Assembly: GCA_945898195.1 (NCBI GenBank)
Contig: CAMDHM010000009.1
Span: 1 to 64,000, forward strand
Length of the DNA stretch: 64,000 bases
Origin: Pseudobacteriovorax antillogorgiicola
GTDB taxonomy: Bacteria; Bdellovibrionota_B; Oligoflexia; Oligoflexales; RGVZ01
Reading direction: 5' to 3'
The notes under the pieces are model-generated. The model made no database searches and had not been told where the DNA came from. It saw nothing but the letters and a program-made list of their open reading frames with translations. Numbering within the stretch: the stretch's first letter is position 1; each line of letters starts with the position of its first letter. Both the position numbers and the translations under genes were made by a program. Below are positions 51,289 through 60,384 of the stretch, in pieces.

Positions 51289-51675
51289 CAATGGCCGGGT
51301 TTAGAAAATAAATTTACCAATTATTTTCGCGCTGCCACCCTCTAGCTGCGCGAATTCTGCCCCCTGAAACCGTTCAATATCTCAACTACCGCCCCGCCTG
51401 CGTCGTTAGGTCCGAGACAGGCAGACCGCCATTGCGTTAACCGCCGTGAAATGCTTTTTTAGCACGTATCAAGCAAAGCCACGGAGTCGGCAGCATGACG
51501 ATGCATCAGTATCCACCGAATCAAGCGGATGCTATAATTTTAGTAACCATCCCAGCGGCCTACGATCCGGTAACCATTTTCAATGACGCAATACCCCGAT
51601 CCAAAAATTTGATTCCAAAATCAATTTTGACAGTGAAAAGATCCGCAGGAATCGAATTGCTGCGAGCGCTCCCAA
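51289..51675. other. Intergenic region with a possible hairpin
   Basis: About 390 bases between two convergent genes. TTCGCGC at 51326-51332 and GCGCGAA at 51348-51354 could form a hairpin with a 15-base loop, a weak terminator candidate. An open frame at 51495-51704 overlaps the end of the next gene and looks non-coding. Nothing else is evident. Confidence 0.45.
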
Positions 51676-53334
51676 TTAGAACTCTCGGGACAGCGATGCG
51701 CTAATGGTGGTGCTCATGATCAGATCGGCATTTTTCTTCAAAAAATCTTTTTCCGCCAGCGGATTGTTGGTTTTGTAGCTGATCGTTTTATATGAATAGC
51801 CAATTGAAATAGCCAGCCACTTGACGGCTGTGACCTCAAACTTGCCACCAAACTCCATCACCGTATCCTCCGCTGTAATCTGAATGGTCAGATCACCGCC
51901 ACTTTCGTCTTTGATCGTGTAACCCTGTACAAAATCTGATTGTGATGAATAGGCTGCATTGGCACCAAGGGAAAAAACACTAAACGGCACAGTAACTTCA
52001 CCGGCCAATTTCAAATTCCTCGCCGGACTTTTCAGTTCGATGCCGAGAAACCGCTCAAACGACACGTAAGTTCCCTTCAGTTTATATTCGCCTGAGTCAG
52101 CAGTATGCTTCCCCGATAGGCTCACATTAGAATTTGCCGCAGCGACACCGGTGTCCCTAAGTGCCTCGGGGACATCAGTTTCTGTGCGGGAAACATCCAC
52201 AGCGAACGTTTGAGCACCGACATTGTAGGAGGCGTTGCCATTGTATACCATGTCGCTTTTTTTTCGCCCACCGGACTCGTCCAGAGTTTCTAGATAGGCT
52301 ACCGACGTTTTGGAGGTCACGGACCCGCTTTTGATCGTAAGCTCGCCCTTTGGACTACGCGTTGTCTCCTGACCTTTCGATTTGAAGTCTGGGGATTTAA
52401 GTGAATATTTATACGATCCCTTCAGCCCCACAGCGCTCATTAGCGGGAGCTCCACCGCTGGACTCGCCGTCGTTATAAAATCCTTGGAACTGTTTCCGGT
52501 TTCCGAGACTGTTCCAAAAACCGTTGTCGCAGTATCGGAAGTCCTTCTGAAATCAACATTCTCGCCAAGTGTCGTTCCCGTCGTGAGATTAAGCTCAACA
52601 GGTAGAGAAAAGGTCAATGGCTCGTTAGGCACGTTTGGCATCGGATATGACGTTTGCGCCTTCACCGTAACTTTGTTTTCCGTTGTCAGGGCACTGCCAT
52701 TCGACTGAAGCAAACCCGAACAACTTTTGGACGAATCGATTCGATTGTAAGTTAATTCCGGAGTGATTGAGAAACTGCTGCCAACAACGACCGCTTTCGG
52801 GACCTTTACCGGTACCGAAGGTGGTCGCTGCTGAATTTTTCCATAGGTAGGTTCCACCGGCATCGTAACCTGAACGGGTGCCTGCCAGACGGGCCGCGAA
52901 GCCGTCGGTGGTGGCAATTTTTTGGAGGCTGCAACAGCCAACGCCTTGGCCTCTTCCCGTTCGCGTTCTATCGCATACTTTTCGAGGCGTCGCCTGGTTG
53001 CGGCCGAGCGCCCTGAAAGAGGCTGCGCAAGTCGCAGAGCACGGTGTGCGGCTGACCAGAGCTTTGCCCGCAGCAAGCAGGTTCCAATCGCAAGGTTTGC
53101 CTGAGCCGCCTCAGCAGTTCCATAGGGATATCGGGATAAAACTTGGTTCGCCTGTGACGTCGCGAAAGCGCAATCACCTCGCTCCACGGAGATTCGAAAG
53201 GCGGCCGTTGGATTTAGCCCGGCTGTCTCAGGCGCAGCGATTGCCTTGATCTCCGACAAATAGAACGTGATTAAAAGGCAACAGAACCCAACACAGGTTA
53301 GGCAATTGGATTTCTTAGGAAAAGGATATTTCAT
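51676..53334 (-). CDS. Outer-membrane barrel with repeat-type N-terminal region
   Basis: A 552-residue exported protein (signal peptide about residues 1-34). Residues 40-130 are Ala-rich helices with spacing typical of TPR-like repeats (A-N-Q-V-L-S-R-Y-P-Y-G-T-A-E-A-A-Q-A-N-L), followed by a Pro-rich linker (residues 140-180). From about 185 onward the chain is a series of amphipathic strands, ending S-L-S-R-E-F with a terminal Phe. This suggests a periplasmic helical domain joined to a large barrel. It is the last gene of a minus-strand cluster with a PP2C phosphatase and a single-pass membrane protein; its ATG follows the previous stop by seven bases. Confidence 0.72.
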   Translation of the reverse strand: MKYPFPKKSNCLTCVGFCCLLITFYLSEIKAIAAPETAGLNPTAAFRISVERGDCAFATSQANQVLSRYPYGTAEAAQANLAIGTCLLRAKLWSAAHRALRLAQPLSGRSAATRRRLEKYAIEREREEAKALAVAASKKLPPPTASRPVWQAPVQVTMPVEPTYGKIQQRPPSVPVKVPKAVVVGSSFSITPELTYNRIDSSKSCSGLLQSNGSALTTENKVTVKAQTSYPMPNVPNEPLTFSLPVELNLTTGTTLGENVDFRRTSDTATTVFGTVSETGNSSKDFITTASPAVELPLMSAVGLKGSYKYSLKSPDFKSKGQETTRSPKGELTIKSGSVTSKTSVAYLETLDESGGRKKSDMVYNGNASYNVGAQTFAVDVSRTETDVPEALRDTGVAAANSNVSLSGKHTADSGEYKLKGTYVSFERFLGIELKSPARNLKLAGEVTVPFSVFSLGANAAYSSQSDFVQGYTIKDESGGDLTIQITAEDTVMEFGGKFEVTAVKWLAISIGYSYKTISYKTNNPLAEKDFLKKNADLIMSTTISASLSREF

Positions 53335-53341
53335 CTGTGGC

Positions 53342-54700
53342 TCAATGGCTGAGGTCGACTTGGATGTCCTCGTTTAGGGACTTCACCGGTCCAGGCGCTG
53401 GCGGCAACGCATTCATTGTTTCCGGCAGCACACCATCGACGGCCCCGACAAAGAGAAGTTCATCCGTGTAATCAATCCGCGTGTATGAATCGCTATGATC
53501 ACGTCCGGAAAGAAACGCCTGAAAATCATTACGCAGGAGTGGCCATGCTGCTTGATCTCCACTACTGCGCGCCTTAACGGCGAGGCGCAACATTGACCAA
53601 TAAAACTTTTCACGGTTGTAATCAGACTGCATTAAATCTTGCCATGGGGACTCCAAGCAACGATCCAGTTCAAGGCGGTCGCCCGCCGAATCCATGCAAC
53701 TCCATAATCCAAAATTCGTGACCTTACCCGATGCCGCAGACAATTTAACCGGCCCCTGATCCCGCGCCTGTCCTGGGACATGGACTGCTGCCGAAAGGAC
53801 CGCCAGACGATCACGGATAGGATCCGCAGTCATCTTGGTATTGATCGATTCATAGGCCCGGACGGCAGCCATGACACATCCCTGATAAAAATTGCGCGGT
53901 CGGATCCACCCAGATTGGGACCGACGACCAATCCAAAAAGGGTCCCAAGCCAGCAATCTTGCCCAATGATCAGAGGGGAGCGTGGTTCCATTGGCAACGG
54001 CAGAAAACGCTGGTGCAGCGTCGCGCCAGCGTTTCACCCATGCCTTGACAGAACAATCTGCGGGGGCCGCAACACCGACCTCGCCACGTAATTTTTTAGA
54101 CTGAAACCCATCGATCTCGCCTGCGCCAAGAAAAGCATAGGCCCGCAAGTATGGTAGCCACGCTAGAAGCGCCTCATGATTCCGGTTGGCGCGATCGACA
54201 ATCTTCGGTAACTGAGGTTCTATGGCGCCAGCGAACTCCTTCTCTTTACCCATTTGAAGCAACGAGTTTAATTCGGCCGTAGGAGGCAATGGTGAGCTAA
54301 TGATCCGGCTAGACAATTCTCCTGTGCCGGCGAGCATCCATGCAATGAGGGCAGCAAGAAGAGCCAGACCAAAAAAGGCTGCGGCGATCATCAGCCTGCG
54401 ATCCGCCTTCCTGCCGACTAAACTGATCGCGCCTTTTACAGTTGCCTCATTCCGAAAGGCCCCAACATCGGTCGTCCAACCTGTGCCAGCAGCTGAACGA
54501 ACGAGCGACACCAGTTCCGGATAGAATTTCTTCAATTTTTCACGGTCATCCAAAAAAACCCATGGACCGCAATGGCCGGAAACTTCGTCACGGAGTCCAA
54601 CGGCCATGTGTTCCATGAGCTTTGCAAGTTCGATTGCGACGACTGGACCGGTGAAGGCCTCAAGGTCGCGTCGGATGAGATAGAGTTTCGATCGCGGCAT
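53342..54700 (-). CDS. Single-pass membrane protein next to PP2C phosphatase
   Basis: A 452-residue protein with one strong membrane helix at about residues 102-124 (A-A-A-F-F-G-L-A-L-L-A-A-L-I-A-W-M-L). The N-terminal 100 residues are presumably cytoplasmic; the C-terminal 320, which include W-A-R-L-L-A-W-D and four cysteines, would be periplasmic. No family is recognised. Its ATG overlaps the PP2C stop (TGATG), which ties it to phosphatase-controlled signalling, and the barrel gene follows directly. A transmembrane link between phosphorylation state and the envelope is inference. Confidence 0.7.
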   Translation of the reverse strand: MPRSKLYLIRRDLEAFTGPVVAIELAKLMEHMAVGLRDEVSGHCGPWVFLDDREKLKKFYPELVSLVRSAAGTGWTTDVGAFRNEATVKGAISLVGRKADRRLMIAAAFFGLALLAALIAWMLAGTGELSSRIISSPLPPTAELNSLLQMGKEKEFAGAIEPQLPKIVDRANRNHEALLAWLPYLRAYAFLGAGEIDGFQSKKLRGEVGVAAPADCSVKAWVKRWRDAAPAFSAVANGTTLPSDHWARLLAWDPFWIGRRSQSGWIRPRNFYQGCVMAAVRAYESINTKMTADPIRDRLAVLSAAVHVPGQARDQGPVKLSAASGKVTNFGLWSCMDSAGDRLELDRCLESPWQDLMQSDYNREKFYWSMLRLAVKARSSGDQAAWPLLRNDFQAFLSGRDHSDSYTRIDYTDELLFVGAVDGVLPETMNALPPAPGPVKSLNEDIQVDLSH

Positions 54701-55437
54701 CAGCGACCCTCCACTCTAGCCAGAAGAACCGTGATGTTGTCGCGACCACCAGCGTGGTTCGCTGCATCAAGCAGAACCCCGGCTGCCTTGTGCAGATTCT
54801 CACCATGGACCCCGAGCAAGGTCGCAATTTCCCGATCATCGATCATTGATGTCAGACCGTCTGAGCAAGACAGATAAATTTGACCGGGGCGACGCTTAAT
54901 GCGGCAAATATCCATCTCGCAGCGAGGCGTCAGCCCAACGGCTTTGACTAGTGCTGCGCCGCGAATTTTAGGATCTTGCAATGAGTCACGATGGACCAAG
55001 CCCCGTTCCACAAAATTTTCAACATTGTGATCGAGGGTGAGCAGGAACAGTTGGCCATCATCATAAAGGTAAGTCCGGCTATCACCAACATGAGCGATGT
55101 AAACCATGTCTCCCGAGAAAAAAATGCACTCCATCGTTGACCCTAATCCAGCATAATCTGGATTATTGCGACCGAAGCCAAAAACACTTGCATTGACTGT
55201 ATCGACCGCAGACGCCAAAAAGGGGGTTATCTCCTCATGACGAATTACATCCGACGCAAGGAAAGCATCCCGCACCCCTTCGACCACGAGGGTCGAGGCG
55301 ATCTCGCCGCCTTTTCGCCCACCAATGCCGTCTGCAACGACAGCAATGCCATGGCCTTCATCAAAGAACAGGCTGTCCTGATTGTTTTTGCGGCGACGCC
55401 CGATGTGGGTTACGCCAGCCATCCGGATCTGCACCAC
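54700..55437 (-). CDS. PP2C-family protein phosphatase
   Basis: A 245-residue Ser/Thr phosphatase of the bacterial Stp/PrpC type. Motifs run in order: R-R-K-N-N-Q-D, V-V-A-D-G-I-G-G-R-K-G-G-E, H-V-G-D-S-R-T-Y, L-S-C-S-D-G-L-T and R-D-N-I-T-V-L, giving the usual Asp set for two metal ions. The length is normal and the protein is cytoplasmic. It would reverse phosphorylation by the two PEGA kinases encoded nearby at 47.1 and 60.4 kb. It heads a three-gene operon with the membrane protein and barrel that follow by overlap. Confidence 0.93.
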   Translation of the reverse strand: MVQIRMAGVTHIGRRRKNNQDSLFFDEGHGIAVVADGIGGRKGGEIASTLVVEGVRDAFLASDVIRHEEITPFLASAVDTVNASVFGFGRNNPDYAGLGSTMECIFFSGDMVYIAHVGDSRTYLYDDGQLFLLTLDHNVENFVERGLVHRDSLQDPKIRGAALVKAVGLTPRCEMDICRIKRRPGQIYLSCSDGLTSMIDDREIATLLGVHGENLHKAAGVLLDAANHAGGRDNITVLLARVEGR

Positions 55438-55581
55438 TGCCTCCAGAATCTGTCTTCACGACTTCGCCTGGAGTGTTTCGGCTAGAATCTTGGGGGCTTG
55501 AAGATTACCTGGTCGTTGCGCGATCGAACGTGAATGAAACGCCAAAGGCAAAAAGGCAAAGGAGCCAATTAAATTGAGAAA

Positions 55582-56475
55582 TCAACGTGAATTTGTCAAA
55601 AACCCAGATTCCGGAAGATGAACCCAGCCTCCACCAGCTTCAACGAACCCAACCACAGGCAAAGATGTTTTCCCGCTGTTATGTAGGCAAGCCACCCAAG
55701 CCGTGATCAAAGCATGGAAGACCTCGACCGACTGGTGCAAGGATGCCAGATCAACCTCTGAATCGACGACTTCCATCAACATGCCCGATCCAAGCATGGC
55801 CTTGACCATAGCCAGCCGGAAATTAGCTCCCGCCTCAAAATTGCGATATGCGACGGATGGGATCAACGATCCAGAAGGGACAAGGCCATGCCTGGCAAGC
55901 AGGTTTATTGCCATTGGGACATTGGTTTCCATCAACTTAACTGACTCCACCCCAGCCTGCCCCGGGAATGAGTTTAATCGACGCTGTAAAGTGCGAGCTC
56001 GGATGACCAAAGGGGCATTATTGGAATTGTAGGTTGGATCATGGTTTCGAGAGCTATCGGACGCGGATTGAAGGACGTCCCAAAGGCGCTGGCCCTGCGG
56101 ATTTACCTTCCGCCTCTTACGCAGGCGGGATGCGCCAGACCGCTCTGCCACAGACAGCATCCACGCCACCCCAACGTCATCACAGTGAACCACGCCAGGG
56201 CATGAGGGGCGCGTGCAATCCACACACGGAGGAACCGTCAATGGGCAATCGACAAACACGGATCCAAACGGACCCTCCCTGGTCAGGATCCCAAAGAGCC
56301 GGTCATCGGAAAACAAGTTCCCAAAAGAACCAATCTTTTCATATACTCTGACCAGTTCAAACCCGACGGCTTCCTTGTTTGTGCCTAAACGTCGCGAAGG
56401 ACGCAGAACCACCACTGCCGTCTTGTTGGCGTTGGGTCCCGACAGATGGATGCCGGCGCAGGGTGTTTTAATCAC
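55582..56475 (-). CDS. DUF429-like (RNase H-fold) protein
   Basis: About 298 residues. GTG 56475 is preferred because AGGTGG precedes it by six bases and it gives the DUF429-like N-terminus A-G-I-H-L-S-G-P. The family usually has A-G-I-D-L-(S/A); here the first acidic residue is His. V-F-V-D-C-P-L-T-V-P-P near residue 80 keeps the second motif, and a helix near the C-terminus (F-H-A-L-I-T-A-W-V-A) corresponds to the D-A-L-x-x-A-x-T-A segment. A cysteine cluster C-V-D-C-T-R-P-S-C follows, possibly binding metal. The function of the family is unknown. It is divergent from the TPR-barrel gene at about 56506. Confidence 0.65.
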   Translation of the reverse strand: MIKTPCAGIHLSGPNANKTAVVVLRPSRRLGTNKEAVGFELVRVYEKIGSFGNLFSDDRLFGILTREGPFGSVFVDCPLTVPPCVDCTRPSCPGVVHCDDVGVAWMLSVAERSGASRLRKRRKVNPQGQRLWDVLQSASDSSRNHDPTYNSNNAPLVIRARTLQRRLNSFPGQAGVESVKLMETNVPMAINLLARHGLVPSGSLIPSVAYRNFEAGANFRLAMVKAMLGSGMLMEVVDSEVDLASLHQSVEVFHALITAWVACLHNSGKTSLPVVGFVEAGGGWVHLPESGFLTNSR

Positions 56476-56505
56476 AAGGCACCACCTGATTGGGTTGCGA
56501 AACTG

Positions 56506-58233
56506 TTGACTCGAAACCTTAAAATCCTGCTGATGTTTATTATAACCCTGTCTGGCATTGCAGGTCACCCCCACAGGCTCATAGCCGCCGAAGACCCAGC
56601 CAACGGCATGCAGACCATTCAGCAGTTAACTAGAAAGCTTCAAAAAAACCGCTTCGATATCGTCTCGTGGCATCGCCTTGGAGTTGCCTACTATCAAAAC
56701 GGCTTTCCAGCCAAAGCGATCCAGCCACTACTCTACTCCGCGGGAAAAATCAGGGAATCCTCACGCAACTCCCTTTATTTGGGCCTTGCTTATGAAGCGA
56801 CAGGAAAAAATGGGTCCGCTCGCTATTGGCTAACTCGCGCATCAGGCTACGTTGACGAGGATGCCAGCAAAGCGCTTTTCGAGCTGGCTAGCATCGAATA
56901 CCGGACGCACAATACCGATCATGCCATCAATTTATTAAAATCCTACAGCCAGAGATTTCCAAAAGGCACCTACCGCCCCCAGGTGGATAAATTACTTAGC
57001 GCGACGCAAGCGGGAAAATTAACGGAGCCAGCGCCAGGAATTGAAAAGCCTGATATGGAGCGACTCTATTATCGAAACAACAGCAAATCACTTTTCGATT
57101 ATCCTCACTTTTGGTTTATTCAAACCGGCTTCATGTACCTGACATCGTCATTCAAGGACCCAACAGGACTCGAGCCACCCAAGCCAAGCCTTAAAGACGG
57201 GGGTAGCGAAGAATTTGGCCTCACGGCGAATGCTGGAGTCGGTGTTGGCCCCTGGCGGGAAGGCACAAAAACTGCGTCAGGCGGATACCTGTACCGGCAG
57301 ACCTATTATTCAAATAGCTCCCGGCTTGATCAATTTTTCAACGACCCGTCCAACATACGCTATTTTCCATTCCGGTTTGACCTGCTTAAACGGCGCCACA
57401 CATTGTTTGGCGATTTCCGCGGAAAAATGACCGAGCAATTCGACGCTGGAGTTTTCGGCCGCTACGAGATTTCAAAAATCGGTTCTCAATACTTTTCAGG
57501 GCAAGAGGAAGGCGATCTGCACAATTCTTTGAGTGTCAGCGAAACCACGGCATTGATTCCTTGGATTGGCGCCAGTTTCACTGAAAAATCACGAACAACC
57601 GCTTACATGTACCTGCGCAAAGAAATCAATATAGAATCACCAGATCTCTCCAACAAAACTTATGCTCTCCTTGGGGGGTCCGGAAGCCCGGCATTCAGCG
57701 TCGGCGCAAGTCACAGTCAATTGCTACTCGACAACCAACTCACCCTGTCCGCTGAAGTCTTCCATTACGATTTCATCTTTAATGATTATTGGACAGATTT
57801 CTCCCGACTCGGGGCCTTCACGGAGGCCGACTACCGGATCAATTCAAGTTTTTCACTGACAGCACTAGCCGGTTATTACAAGGACCATTACAGCCTTGGG
57901 CGCCCCAGAATGAATGGTTCGTGTAATACCGATTCCGCAGCAACAGACACCGCCACCACAACTTCAACAAGTCCTATAATTCAGCCCGTGCTTTGCAAGC
58001 GTGACGACTCAGGGTTAGTCGCCCAGGGTGGCCTCCGCTGGAACATCAGAGATGACCTACAGGCATCAACAAGCGTGCTCTACGTCGACAATTCAAATTC
58101 AATTATGCAGGAATATTCTTTCAACCAATTAAAATTTCAATTCGCACTGACCCGAGCATTTCCCAATGTTCAAAGGGTCGAAAAACTGGCTGAAAAATTT
58201 GCTGACTACGTATTTTTCAAGGAGGCACGCTGA
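56506..58233 (+). CDS. TPR-containing outer-membrane barrel protein
   Basis: About 575 residues. TTG 56506 is preferred: it gives a signal peptide (T-R-N-L-K-I-L-L-M-F-I-I-T-L and cleavage near L-I-A-A) and avoids overlap with the divergent gene. Residues about 35-180 hold four TPR-like units (L-G-V-A-Y-Y-Q-N-G-F-P-A-K-A-I, L-G-L-A-Y-E-A-T-G). From about residue 190 the chain is rich in Tyr/Phe/Asn amphipathic strands, a probable barrel of a dozen or more strands. The PilZ gene starts behind AAGGAGG inside its last codons, so they form a transcription unit. Confidence 0.75.
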   Translation: MTRNLKILLMFIITLSGIAGHPHRLIAAEDPANGMQTIQQLTRKLQKNRFDIVSWHRLGVAYYQNGFPAKAIQPLLYSAGKIRESSRNSLYLGLAYEATGKNGSARYWLTRASGYVDEDASKALFELASIEYRTHNTDHAINLLKSYSQRFPKGTYRPQVDKLLSATQAGKLTEPAPGIEKPDMERLYYRNNSKSLFDYPHFWFIQTGFMYLTSSFKDPTGLEPPKPSLKDGGSEEFGLTANAGVGVGPWREGTKTASGGYLYRQTYYSNSSRLDQFFNDPSNIRYFPFRFDLLKRRHTLFGDFRGKMTEQFDAGVFGRYEISKIGSQYFSGQEEGDLHNSLSVSETTALIPWIGASFTEKSRTTAYMYLRKEINIESPDLSNKTYALLGGSGSPAFSVGASHSQLLLDNQLTLSAEVFHYDFIFNDYWTDFSRLGAFTEADYRINSSFSLTALAGYYKDHYSLGRPRMNGSCNTDSAATDTATTTSTSPIIQPVLCKRDDSGLVAQGGLRWNIRDDLQASTSVLYVDNSNSIMQEYSFNQLKFQFALTRAFPNVQRVEKLAEKFADYVFFKEAR

Positions 58234-58234
58234 C

Positions 58235-58876
58235 ATGGCCCCACCCAAAGAAGCACAGACGTTACCACAAATGACCACCATGATTGCAGAATCCATACGC
58301 ATTGGGCACGCAGCCATCATCAGCGGCGATGGCCTGGAAATATCCTTTGGCTCACGAATATTGCACATTGATGGCAACCGCTTAAACGTTGCAAATACGG
58401 TGCCTTTTGGTTTGATTTCGGCTTTCGCCAAATCAAAAAAATTTGTGGTGCAAGTTGATTTACTTCAAATTCTCTCCGACAAGGTTGAGAGCGACGGAAA
58501 GAATTTTATTTTTCATGCTACAAAAGTTGATTCCATTAGCGATACACGAGGCGACGAGCGATTTAATTTTTCCAGCGAGGAAAATGTCCGTTGTGAACTC
58601 GTCAATCCTGAAGATGAGGAAACGATACTAACAAAGCCAGTCCTTGATATGTCGGCATCAGGGTTCTCGTTGCGCACGGGTGCTTCCAGCACCCTATTCA
58701 AACCAGGACGCAACATAGGAATGGTCAAAATCATGATTGGGGAAAAACTATATTCTGAATCGGAATCCGAGGCGGTCTACCGACGACGCTTCATGGATGA
58801 AAATGGAAAAATGCACCAGCAAGTTGGCTTGAAATTTATAACGGCAAAAAAAAATGACAAAACGAAACAAGCTTGA
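58235..58876 (+). CDS. PilZ-domain protein
   Basis: A 213-residue protein whose second half is a PilZ domain, the c-di-GMP receptor fold. The R-x-x-x-R motif is R-G-D-E-R at about residue 106 and the second motif is D-M-S-A-S-G-F-S near residue 139, both in the correct order. The N-terminal 95 residues are a separate domain with no name I can give. ATG 58235 is well supported by AAGGAGG; longer starts overlap the barrel gene. It overlaps the next gene by 23 bases. It may link c-di-GMP to envelope or motility functions. Confidence 0.85.
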   Translation: MAPPKEAQTLPQMTTMIAESIRIGHAAIISGDGLEISFGSRILHIDGNRLNVANTVPFGLISAFAKSKKFVVQVDLLQILSDKVESDGKNFIFHATKVDSISDTRGDERFNFSSEENVRCELVNPEDEETILTKPVLDMSASGFSLRTGASSTLFKPGRNIGMVKIMIGEKLYSESESEAVYRRRFMDENGKMHQQVGLKFITAKKNDKTKQA

Positions 58877-60308
58877 AAAATGGCAAAAGGTCTTCGTTAA
58901 CCGGTCGCTCAACATGGGCAACATCCGGGCCATCGGCTTCGACATGGATCACACTCTTGCCATGTACAACCGGGAGACATTTGAGGCGCTTGCCTTCCGC
59001 GCTACATTGCGTAAGTTTATCGAGGCTGGATACCCGCCCGAACTCGAACGATTGGAATTCAAGCCTGAATTTTTGATCCGTGGCCTTTTAGTAGACATGG
59101 ATCGCGGAAACATCCTTAAGGTTGACGGCCACAAATACGTTAAAATCGCCTTTCACGGACACACTCGACTGGACAAGGAAACGCGGCACAGGTTGTACAA
59201 CAGCGAGAGCTTCAAGGCGTATGAGTTCCTGTCAATGGACTCATTCTTTGCCCTGAGCGAAGTGCAGCTATTCGCCGAAATCGTTGACTACATGAATAAT
59301 AACCCCGGGAAAATAAAAAAAACATTTCGGGAAGTTTACGCTGATCTGAGAAAGTTCATCGACAAAAGTCATGCTGACGGCAGTATAAAAGACGAGGTTT
59401 TACGCAACCCAGAAAAATTCTTTATCCGAGACAAATATTTAGCAACGATGCTTATCCGCGCGATGGACGCCGGAAAACACCTCTTTCTTTTAACGAATTC
59501 AAACTGGCCCTACACGAACGCCGTCATGACGTTCCTGCTGGGAGATGCAAACTCTGATTTCCCGGATTGGCGGCAATATTTTCGTTACGTTATTGTCGGT
59601 TCTGGAAAACCAGGATTCTTCACGGGCAGTCAACCGTTCTATGAAGTCGTCACACAGTCAAATCTTCTGACGGCTGCAGCTGGGTCTCTTGAAACCGGAA
59701 AGATATATCAAGGCGGCAACGCACAACTTCTGCAAAATATGACTGGTTTCCGTGGCGACGAGATTTTGTACGTCGGGGATCACATCTATGGTGACATCAT
59801 CCGTTCGAAGGGTTCAGTAAACTGGCGCACCCTCCTTGTCGTTGAAGAACTCGAAAAAGAACTCTTAAAACTCGAGGAATTGCGCCCGGCTTTACAAGCC
59901 GTATACGCAAGGATTGGTGATCGCGAGATTTGCGACGAAGAGCTCCAAATTTTGCGATCAAAAATTGCCACAAATGCACGGCAGGCGAAAATTGCGACCG
60001 ACCGAAGTGACACACGAAAAGCACAGCATCTTCTTACAGAAAATGACAAACTTCTTGAAAAGGCCCATGAAAAACAGGCCTTACTGATCGAGATCGACGG
60101 ACAAATCAAACAGGGCATCGCTCAACGTGAGGCCGACGTCCATCCTGTCTGGGGCAGCCTGATGAAGGTTGGTCTGGAGCGGTCACGGTTCGCCAACCAG
60201 GTTGAATCGTACGCCTGCATCTACACAAGCCGAGTAACAAACTTGCGTTTTTATAGTCCTTTCAAGCGTTTTACGTCATATCACGATATCCTGCCCCACG
60301 AGGTCTGA
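58854..60308 (+). CDS. HAD-IG family 5'-nucleotidase
   Basis: A 484-residue HAD-superfamily nucleotidase of the cytosolic purine type (TIGR02244/5_nucleotid). Motif I is F-D-M-D-H-T-L-A-M-Y near residue 29, motif II is L-T-N-S-N-W-P-Y, and the acidic motif is Y-V-G-D-H-I-Y-G-D-I. The long insertion between motifs I and II is the cap of this family. A C-terminal coiled-coil region follows residues 340-430. It dephosphorylates purine nucleoside monophosphates such as IMP or GMP in known members. Its start overlaps the PilZ gene. Confidence 0.92.
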   Translation: MTKRNKLEKWQKVFVNRSLNMGNIRAIGFDMDHTLAMYNRETFEALAFRATLRKFIEAGYPPELERLEFKPEFLIRGLLVDMDRGNILKVDGHKYVKIAFHGHTRLDKETRHRLYNSESFKAYEFLSMDSFFALSEVQLFAEIVDYMNNNPGKIKKTFREVYADLRKFIDKSHADGSIKDEVLRNPEKFFIRDKYLATMLIRAMDAGKHLFLLTNSNWPYTNAVMTFLLGDANSDFPDWRQYFRYVIVGSGKPGFFTGSQPFYEVVTQSNLLTAAAGSLETGKIYQGGNAQLLQNMTGFRGDEILYVGDHIYGDIIRSKGSVNWRTLLVVEELEKELLKLEELRPALQAVYARIGDREICDEELQILRSKIATNARQAKIATDRSDTRKAQHLLTENDKLLEKAHEKQALLIEIDGQIKQGIAQREADVHPVWGSLMKVGLERSRFANQVESYACIYTSRVTNLRFYSPFKRFTSYHDILPHEV

Positions 60309-60312
60309 GCGA

Positions 60313-60337
60313 CAGACGCTGATGCGCTCGGCGTCTG
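60313..60337 (+). terminator. Hairpin after the HAD-IG nucleotidase gene
   Basis: CAGACGC at 60313-60319 and GCGTCTG at 60331-60337 pair perfectly with an 11-base loop, starting five bases after the HAD-IG gene's stop. No T run follows on this strand, so termination strength is doubtful. Confidence 0.35.
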
Positions 60338-60384
60338 GCCTAAAAAACCTAAAGTGATCGGCAACTTAAGCCGATCCAACCGAC

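Noticed and set aside
51495-51704. A 69-codon plus-strand open frame
   Set aside because: It overlaps the 3' end of a convergent barrel gene, has no start signal and its composition is not coding-like.
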